NCBI RefSeq assembly: GCF_040730185.1
Contig: NZ_CP160402.1
Coordinates: forward strand, 3,410,001 to 3,474,000
Source: Streptomyces sp. Je 1-332
GTDB lineage: Bacteria; Actinomycetota; Actinomycetes; Streptomycetales; Streptomycetaceae
DNA length: 64,000 nt
Direction: 5' to 3'
Within the stretch, counting starts at the first letter, position 1. Each line of letters starts with the position of its first letter. This document shows, in pieces, positions 59,195 to 64,000 of the stretch. A program made the translations under genes and the position numbers. A model generated the notes under the pieces. That model was given only the letters and a program-made list of their open reading frames with translations. It had not been told where the DNA came from and ran no database searches.

Positions 59195-59818
59195 ATGAAA
59201 GAAAACGGCCCGAACCAGCCGCCCGGCCAGCCAACCAAGCGCACGTTGCGCGGAGAATTCCTCGCGGTGAGAAGCCGGTTGACTAGGGATGACGCGCAGA
59301 AGGCCGCCGCGGTTCTCGCCGACCGCGCATTGGAGCTTCCGGAGCTCTCCGGAGCGCGCACGGTCGCGGCGTACGTCTCCGTGGGGAGCGAACCGGGGAC
59401 GCGCGCCCTCCTTGACGTCCTCCACGCGCGCGGGACGCGGGTCCTGCTCCCGGTGCTCCTCGCGGACAACGACCTGGACTGGGCGGCCTACGAGGGGGAG
59501 GGCTCGCTCACCCGCGTGCAACACCCGGGCAAGATCGCACTCTTGGAGCCCTCGGGGGCGCGACTCGGGCCCGACGCCGTCCTGGCGGCGGACGCCGTGC
59601 TGCTGCCGGGCCTGGCCGTGGACACGCACGGGATGCGCCTCGGGCGCGGCGGCGGGTCGTACGACAGGGTGCTCGACCGGCTGGTGCGGGCCGGGGCGGA
59701 TCCGGCCCTGGTGGTGCTCCTGTACGACACGGAAGTCGTCGCGCACGTCCCCAGGGAGCCGCACGACAAGCCGGTGCACGCCGTCGTCACGCCGTCGGGA
59801 GTACGCCGCTTCCGCTGA
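59195..59818 (+). CDS. 5-formyltetrahydrofolate cyclo-ligase
   Basis: Protein of 207 residues that converts 5-formyl-THF to 5,10-methenyl-THF with ATP. The ATP-binding motif is GMRLGRGGGSYDRVLDRL, preceded by LLPGLAVDTHG; the N-terminus has KRTLRGEFLAVRSRLTRDDA. The start is uncertain: ATG 59195 (MKENGPNQPP) is used, and ATG 59162 is in frame upstream; neither has a strong ribosome site. Divergent gene pairing with galU is also found in mycobacteria. Confidence 0.92.
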   Translation: MKENGPNQPPGQPTKRTLRGEFLAVRSRLTRDDAQKAAAVLADRALELPELSGARTVAAYVSVGSEPGTRALLDVLHARGTRVLLPVLLADNDLDWAAYEGEGSLTRVQHPGKIALLEPSGARLGPDAVLAADAVLLPGLAVDTHGMRLGRGGGSYDRVLDRLVRAGADPALVVLLYDTEVVAHVPREPHDKPVHAVVTPSGVRRFR

Positions 59819-59830
59819 CCCTCCAGCGAA

Positions 59831-59870
59831 GTGAAAGGGCCCTCCACGCGCGCGTGGAGGGCCCTTTCAC
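59831..59870. terminator. Perfect 40-base palindrome, bidirectional terminator
   Basis: The arms GTGAAAGGGCCCTCCACGCG (59831-59850) and their exact reverse complement (59851-59870) have no mismatch. It lies between the convergent cyclo-ligase and penicillin-acylase genes, 12 and 16 bases from their stops. Confidence 0.92.
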
Positions 59871-59886
59871 TGCTGTGTGCGGCGCT

Positions 59887-62649
59887 TCAGGGCCGCAGCA
59901 CCAGGCTGTCGTTCGTGCTCTTCTTCACGGCGTCCTTCGAGAAGGACCACGGCAGCAGCTCGCCCTTGACCCACTTGCTGGTCTGGTCGGTGTAGTGCGC
60001 GCTGTAGGCGTGCCCGGAAGCACCGGTGAGGTTGATCCACTTCGACTTGTCGAGGTCGTCGAGGTTCACCACCATGCGCATCGACGGCACCCACTGCACG
60101 CCGTAGCCGCCCGCCGCGTTCCAGCCGGTGGCGTTGACCGCCGCCTCGCCGCCGCCCAGCTTGAACGGGCCGCGGTTGAGCATGAACTGGAGCCAGCCGG
60201 GGCCTTCGACGCCCAGGGTCTGGTTCTTCAGGGTCAGCCGGTGCAGGCGGCCCCAGCTCCAGGTGTCGACGTCCTTGCCGAGCTTGGCCGTCAGGTCCCA
60301 GCGCGCGTCCTCCATGGCCCGGCCGAACAGCTGGTCGCGGGTCTTGGTCTCGGCGTCCGTGCGGGTCCTGGGCGACTTCCACCAGTCGTTGTCCTCGTCG
60401 TCGAGGATCGACCGGATCACTTCGTAGTAGCGGTCGCCGCCGTCGGGCTGCGCGGATTCCGCGTCGCGCTGGCCGCACTCGCGCACCGGCTCGGCCTCGT
60501 CGGCGGGACCGGTGTTCCCGGCCGGCTCGACGTTCAGGCACTGGCCCTTGACCCGCAGCTCCTTGGGCAGCTTGTTGCCGATGGAGAGCTTGAGGATGTT
60601 GCGCCACACCGAGTTGAAGTACGCGGCTGCCGCCGAGTCGGCGTCCTGGGTGTAATCCCAGCCCTCGAGGAGCTTCTGCGCCTCACGGACGTAGCTGTCC
60701 TTGACGTCGATCTTGAGCAGCTTGGGCACCAGCAGCTTGGCGATCTCGCTGCTGTTGTCCATCTGCATGGTGCGCATGTCCTCGGTGGAGACCTTCCCAC
60801 CGTTCTTGATCTTCGACTGGATCAGGTCGGTGATGCGCTGGCTGCGCGCCCCGTAGCCCCAGTCCGCCGTGAGCTTGTACGGGTAGTCCGACTTCTCGCT
60901 GTCGATGACGGCCTGGTTGGCGGTCACGATGTAGCCGCGCTTCGGGTCGTACTCGTAGGGCAGCGCGGACTGCGGGATGTAGCCGGTCCAGCGGTAGTCG
61001 GAGTCCCAGCCGGGCGCCGGGAGCGCGCCGTCGCCCTTGCCGCGGACCGGGATCCTGCCCGGTGCCTGGTAGCCGATGTGGCCCTTGGTGTCCGCGTAGA
61101 TCAGGTTCTGCGAGGGCACTTCAAAAGAAGACGCCGCCTTGCGGAAGTCGGAGAAGTCCTTCGCCTTGTTGAGCTCGAAGACGGCGTCCATCGACCTGCC
61201 CGGCTGCAGCGCGGTCCAGCGCAGCGAGACGCCGTAGCCGTCGCCCCGGTCGGGGGCCGCGCTGTCGACGGTGGCCTTCTTGCCGACCTTCACCAGTTCG
61301 TCGTCCCGGTCGGACAACAGGGGGCCGTTGCCGGTCTCCCGCACGGTGATCTTCTTGGACTTGCCACCGGCGACCTTGATGGTCTCCACGCGCGTCTTGA
61401 AGGGCAGCACCTTGTTGTCGTACGAGTAGCCGTCGCCCTCGAACTTCTCGAGGTAGAGGTCGGTGACGTCGGCGCCGAGGTTCGTCATGCCCCAGGCGAT
61501 GTCCTGGTTGTGGCCGATCACCACGCCCGGCATACCCGCGAAGGTGTAGCCGGAGACGTCGTACTGGCAGTCCTTGGAGACCGACCGGCAGTGCAGGCCC
61601 ATCTGGTACCAGACGGACGGCAGCTGGGGTGACAGGTGCGGGTCGTTGGCGAGCAGTGGCTTCCCGGAGATCGTGTGGTCGCCGGAGACCACCCAGGAGT
61701 TGGAGCCGATGCCGTTGCCGTTCGGGCCGAGACCCGCGTCCGGGACCTTGTCCAGGACGTCGGAGAGGCCCGACAGCTGGGACTGGAGGCCGTCGGGGGC
61801 CTGGGTGTTGCCCGCGAGGCCCGTGCCCGCCGCGCCGCCCGTCTGCGACTGGCTGCCCGTGCTGCTGCCCTTGCCGTCGTACTCCTTGGTGGCGCTGTTG
61901 TACGTGCCCTCCTGGACGATGGGCTTGTTCCGGGCGTACGGGTACTCCGGGTACAGGTCCTTGATCTGGGACGGGCCCAGGCGGCTCGTCATCAGGGAGC
62001 GGTCGATCTCGTCCTGCATGTTGCCGCGCAGGTCCCAGGCCATGGCCTTGAGCCACGCCACGGAGTCGACGGGGGTCCACTCCTGGGGCTCGTAGTCGTT
62101 GGTGAAGCCGAGGGCGGCGTACTCCAGGGAGATGTCCTTGCCGCTCTTGTCCTTCAGGTAGGCGTTGACTCCCTTGGAGTACGCCTGGAGGTACTTCTTC
62201 GTCGCGGGCGAGAGCTTGGAGTCGTACTCCTTCTGCGCCACGCGGTGCCAACCGAGCGTCCGCAGGAACTCATCGGTCTTTACTTGGCCCTTGCCGAACA
62301 TCTCGGAGAGGCGACCGGAGGTCATATGGCGGCGGACGTCCATCTCCCAGAAGCGGTCCTGCGCCTGGACGAAGCCCTGGGCCATGAAGAGGTCGGCGTC
62401 GGACTCGGCGTAGATCTGCGGGATGCCGTTGCCGTCGCGCTTCACGTCCACGGGACCGGCGAGGCCGTCGAGCTTGATCGTCCCCTTGGTCTGCGGGAAG
62501 GAGGCACGCACCGTACTGACGCTCCAGTACGCCCCGTAGCCGATGCCCGCCACGATGGCCAGGACCAGGACGATCACGAGGAGGCGGGCTCGGCGCCCCT
62601 TCTTCTTGCCGGACTTATGACCGGAAGAGGCGGTGGTATTCGAGGGCAT
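59887..62649 (-). CDS. Penicillin acylase family (Ntn-hydrolase) protein
   Basis: Exported protein of 920 residues. A Lys-rich start and one helix (LLVIVLVLAIVAGIGYGAYW) anchor or export it. The alpha-subunit-like part includes GIPQIYAESDADLFMAQGFV and DRFWEMDVRRHMTSGRLSEM. A Gly/Ser/Gln-rich spacer of about 60 residues precedes the autocatalytic site GNGIG-SNSWVVSGD, where the Ser at about 315 becomes the N-terminal nucleophile. The beta part has LLANDPHLSPQLPSVWYQMG and GHNQDIAWGMTN. Family members are beta-lactam, acyl-homoserine-lactone or cyclic-lipopeptide acylases; the natural substrate is unknown. The start is the ATG at 62649. Confidence 0.93.
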   Translation of the reverse strand: MPSNTTASSGHKSGKKKGRRARLLVIVLVLAIVAGIGYGAYWSVSTVRASFPQTKGTIKLDGLAGPVDVKRDGNGIPQIYAESDADLFMAQGFVQAQDRFWEMDVRRHMTSGRLSEMFGKGQVKTDEFLRTLGWHRVAQKEYDSKLSPATKKYLQAYSKGVNAYLKDKSGKDISLEYAALGFTNDYEPQEWTPVDSVAWLKAMAWDLRGNMQDEIDRSLMTSRLGPSQIKDLYPEYPYARNKPIVQEGTYNSATKEYDGKGSSTGSQSQTGGAAGTGLAGNTQAPDGLQSQLSGLSDVLDKVPDAGLGPNGNGIGSNSWVVSGDHTISGKPLLANDPHLSPQLPSVWYQMGLHCRSVSKDCQYDVSGYTFAGMPGVVIGHNQDIAWGMTNLGADVTDLYLEKFEGDGYSYDNKVLPFKTRVETIKVAGGKSKKITVRETGNGPLLSDRDDELVKVGKKATVDSAAPDRGDGYGVSLRWTALQPGRSMDAVFELNKAKDFSDFRKAASSFEVPSQNLIYADTKGHIGYQAPGRIPVRGKGDGALPAPGWDSDYRWTGYIPQSALPYEYDPKRGYIVTANQAVIDSEKSDYPYKLTADWGYGARSQRITDLIQSKIKNGGKVSTEDMRTMQMDNSSEIAKLLVPKLLKIDVKDSYVREAQKLLEGWDYTQDADSAAAAYFNSVWRNILKLSIGNKLPKELRVKGQCLNVEPAGNTGPADEAEPVRECGQRDAESAQPDGGDRYYEVIRSILDDEDNDWWKSPRTRTDAETKTRDQLFGRAMEDARWDLTAKLGKDVDTWSWGRLHRLTLKNQTLGVEGPGWLQFMLNRGPFKLGGGEAAVNATGWNAAGGYGVQWVPSMRMVVNLDDLDKSKWINLTGASGHAYSAHYTDQTSKWVKGELLPWSFSKDAVKKSTNDSLVLRP

Positions 62650-62862
62650 CGCTGTCCTTGCTGTCCTTACGCGAGCGGCAGGGCTGGCTGGGCGGTGGTG
62701 GGAGCGCTGGAGCAACTGTAGGCGCAGGGCACCGCGACCTCGGACGCGGAGTCAGGAACCTACATCGCGACGCATCGTGTGAGTGTTCGAGGGCGTCAAG
62801 GAAGCGTTAACAATTAGGTAAGGTAACGAAGTACTTGGCTCGCGCGGAGGAAGGAACGGCCC

Positions 62863-64000
62863 CTGACTGTCCACGACCTCAACCAGCTTCTGCTCATCTG
62901 CTCGCTCGTCCTGCTCGTCGCGGTCGCGGCGGTCCGCATCTCGTCGCGCAGTGGGCTCCCCAGCCTGCTTCTCTACCTCGGCATCGGCATTGCCATCGGC
63001 CAGGACGGCATCGGCAACGTCACCTTCAACAATGCCGAGTTGACGCAGGTCATCGGCTATGCGGCGCTCGTCGTGATCCTGGCCGAGGGCGGTCTCGGCA
63101 CGAAGTGGAAAGAGATCAGACCCGCCCTGCCCGCAGCCGCCGTCCTGTCGCTCGCCGGCATCGCGGTCAGCGTCGGCGTGACGGCCGCCGGTGCCCACTA
63201 CCTGGTCGGCCTGGAGTGGCGGCAGGCGCTCATCATCGGCGCGGTGGTCTCCTCGACGGACGCGGCTGCGGTCTTCTCCGTGCTGCGGAAGGTGCCGCTG
63301 CCCTCCCGCGTGACGGGCATCCTGGAAGCGGAGTCGGGGTTCAACGACGCCCCTGTGGTGATCCTGGTCGTGGCCTTCTCCATGGCGGGCCCCGTGGAGC
63401 ACTGGTACGTCCTCGTCGGCGAGATCGCCCTGGAGCTCGCGATCGGCGCCGCGATCGGCATCGCGGTGGGCTGGCTCGGCGCCTACGGCCTGCGGCACGT
63501 GGCGCTGCCCGCCTCGGGCCTCTACCCCATCGCCGTGATGGCCATCGCGGTCGCCGCCTACGCGGCGGGAGCCATGGCGCACGGCAGTGGATTCCTCGCC
63601 GTCTACCTCGCCTCGATGGTCCTCGGCAACGCGCGGCTGCCGCACTGGCCCGCCACCCGGGGCTTCGCCGAAGGCGTCGGCTGGATCGCGCAGATCGGCA
63701 TGTTCGTCCTGCTCGGGCTCCTGGTCACCCCGCACGACCTGCTCGACGACATGTGGCCCGCGATCATCATCGGCCTGATCCTGACCGTCGTGGCACGCCC
63801 CCTGGGGGTCGTCGCGAGCCTGCTGCCGTTCCGCATGCCCTGGCAGGAGAAGGCCCTGATGTGCTGGGCCGGCCTGCGCGGGGCCGTGCCCATCATCCTG
63901 GCCACGATCCCGATGGTGAACGGCGTCGACGACAGCGAGCGGATCTTCAACATCGTCTTTGTCCTGGTCGTCGTCTACACCCTCATCCAGGGCCCCACGC
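62863..64000 (+). CDS. Cation (K+ or Na+)/proton antiporter, N-terminal part
   Basis: CPA1/NhaP2-CvrA type membrane protein; 379 codons are visible and the frame runs off the window. About 11 helices are seen. The ion-binding helix motif is AVVSSTDAAAVFSVLRK (S-T-D), followed by LEAESGFNDAPVVILVVAF (E-S-G-x-N-D), and a later MCWAGLRGAVPIILATIP. The start appears to be CTG at 62863: GGAGGAAGG lies 8 bases before it and no ATG, GTG or TTG is in frame until about codon 60, after the first helices. A C-terminal TrkA_C-like domain would be expected beyond the window. Confidence 0.9.
   Translation, partial: MTVHDLNQLLLICSLVLLVAVAAVRISSRSGLPSLLLYLGIGIAIGQDGIGNVTFNNAELTQVIGYAALVVILAEGGLGTKWKEIRPALPAAAVLSLAGIAVSVGVTAAGAHYLVGLEWRQALIIGAVVSSTDAAAVFSVLRKVPLPSRVTGILEAESGFNDAPVVILVVAFSMAGPVEHWYVLVGEIALELAIGAAIGIAVGWLGAYGLRHVALPASGLYPIAVMAIAVAAYAAGAMAHGSGFLAVYLASMVLGNARLPHWPATRGFAEGVGWIAQIGMFVLLGLLVTPHDLLDDMWPAIIIGLILTVVARPLGVVASLLPFRMPWQEKALMCWAGLRGAVPIILATIPMVNGVDDSERIFNIVFVLVVVYTLIQGPT

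Noticed and set aside
62765-62862. Regulatory RNA upstream of the antiporter
   Set aside because: The AT-rich stretch (GTTAACAATTAGGTAAGG) looks like promoter DNA; there is no convincing fold or known motif.
1-64000. Biosynthetic gene cluster, prophage or insertion sequence
   Set aside because: No PKS/NRPS/terpene synthase, phage structural gene, integrase or transposase is recognisable in any frame.

Overview
The window is high-GC (about 70 percent by eye) actinobacterial chromosome. Gene content points firmly to Streptomyces: an SsgA-like sporulation protein, a WhiJ-type regulator with DUF397 partners, a SepX/GlpR-type divisome protein, a DynB-era style of hyphal growth genes (Pmt, paired penicillin-binding proteins, Rpf), many GTG/TTG starts and ATGA/GTGA translationally coupled overlaps. 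Gene order (galTEK; tatD-rpf-rsmA-ispE; rsmI-pmt-PBP-PBP; ssgE; galU-moeA-moaC-moaB-rimJ-sepX) is the conserved core order of the genus as I remember it, and part of it is shared with mycobacteria. No biosynthetic cluster, prophage, transposase or CRISPR array is visible.

Layout. 1-4.7 kb: the end of a fatty-acid desaturase with a coupled TetR regulator, a VOC protein and trans-aconitate methyltransferase (tam), a MarR regulator with a palindromic operator, a LuxR-type response regulator and a GNAT. 4.7-10.9 kb: the galT-galE-galK operon divergent from a sodium/sugar symporter with a small membrane partner, then a LuxR regulator whose receiver has lost its phospho-acceptor. 11.2-17.0 kb: two tandem membrane-anchored beta-propeller proteins with long disordered N-termini, and an ABC-F ATPase. 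17.1-25.1 kb: Uma2-type nuclease, acyltransferase, ispE, rsmA, Rpf, TatD, a small zinc-ribbon-like protein, rsmI. 25.1-32 kb: protein O-mannosyltransferase, two transpeptidase-type PBPs (the second with a collagen-like Gly-X-Y segment), YbaK, an EamA transporter. 32-36 kb: a WhiJ-like cassette (XRE regulator, two tandem DUF397 proteins, divergent HATPase), a secreted lipase and a wrecked serine hydrolase gene. 36-42 kb: an ECF nickel/cobalt uptake operon with a Nur-like box, ssgE, and a TetR/MMPL exporter pair. 42.3-46.6 kb: tricorn protease, a CsbD/LEA-like protein and a 600-base repeat-rich intergenic stretch. 46.6-53.6 kb: a Baeyer-Villiger monooxygenase/hydrolase/dehydrogenase operon with divergent MerR, a Tat-exported propeller-like protein, exonuclease III, a GNAT and tRNA-Ala(CGC). 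53.6-64 kb: sepX, rimJ, moaB, moaC, moeA, galU on one strand, 5-formyl-THF cyclo-ligase, a penicillin-acylase family enzyme, and the start of a CTG-initiated cation/proton antiporter.

How the parts fit: galT/E/K and the symporter make a galactose (Leloir) module; galU supplies UDP-glucose to the same nucleotide-sugar pool. Pmt, the PBPs, Rpf, SsgE and SepX serve cell wall growth, division and sporulation. The moa/moe genes make molybdenum cofactor. The most unusual items are the collagen-like PBP, the WhiJ cassette with internally duplicated DUF397 proteins and its own palindrome, the twin propeller proteins, the monooxygenase operon, and the REP-like inverted elements at 46.2-46.4 kb.
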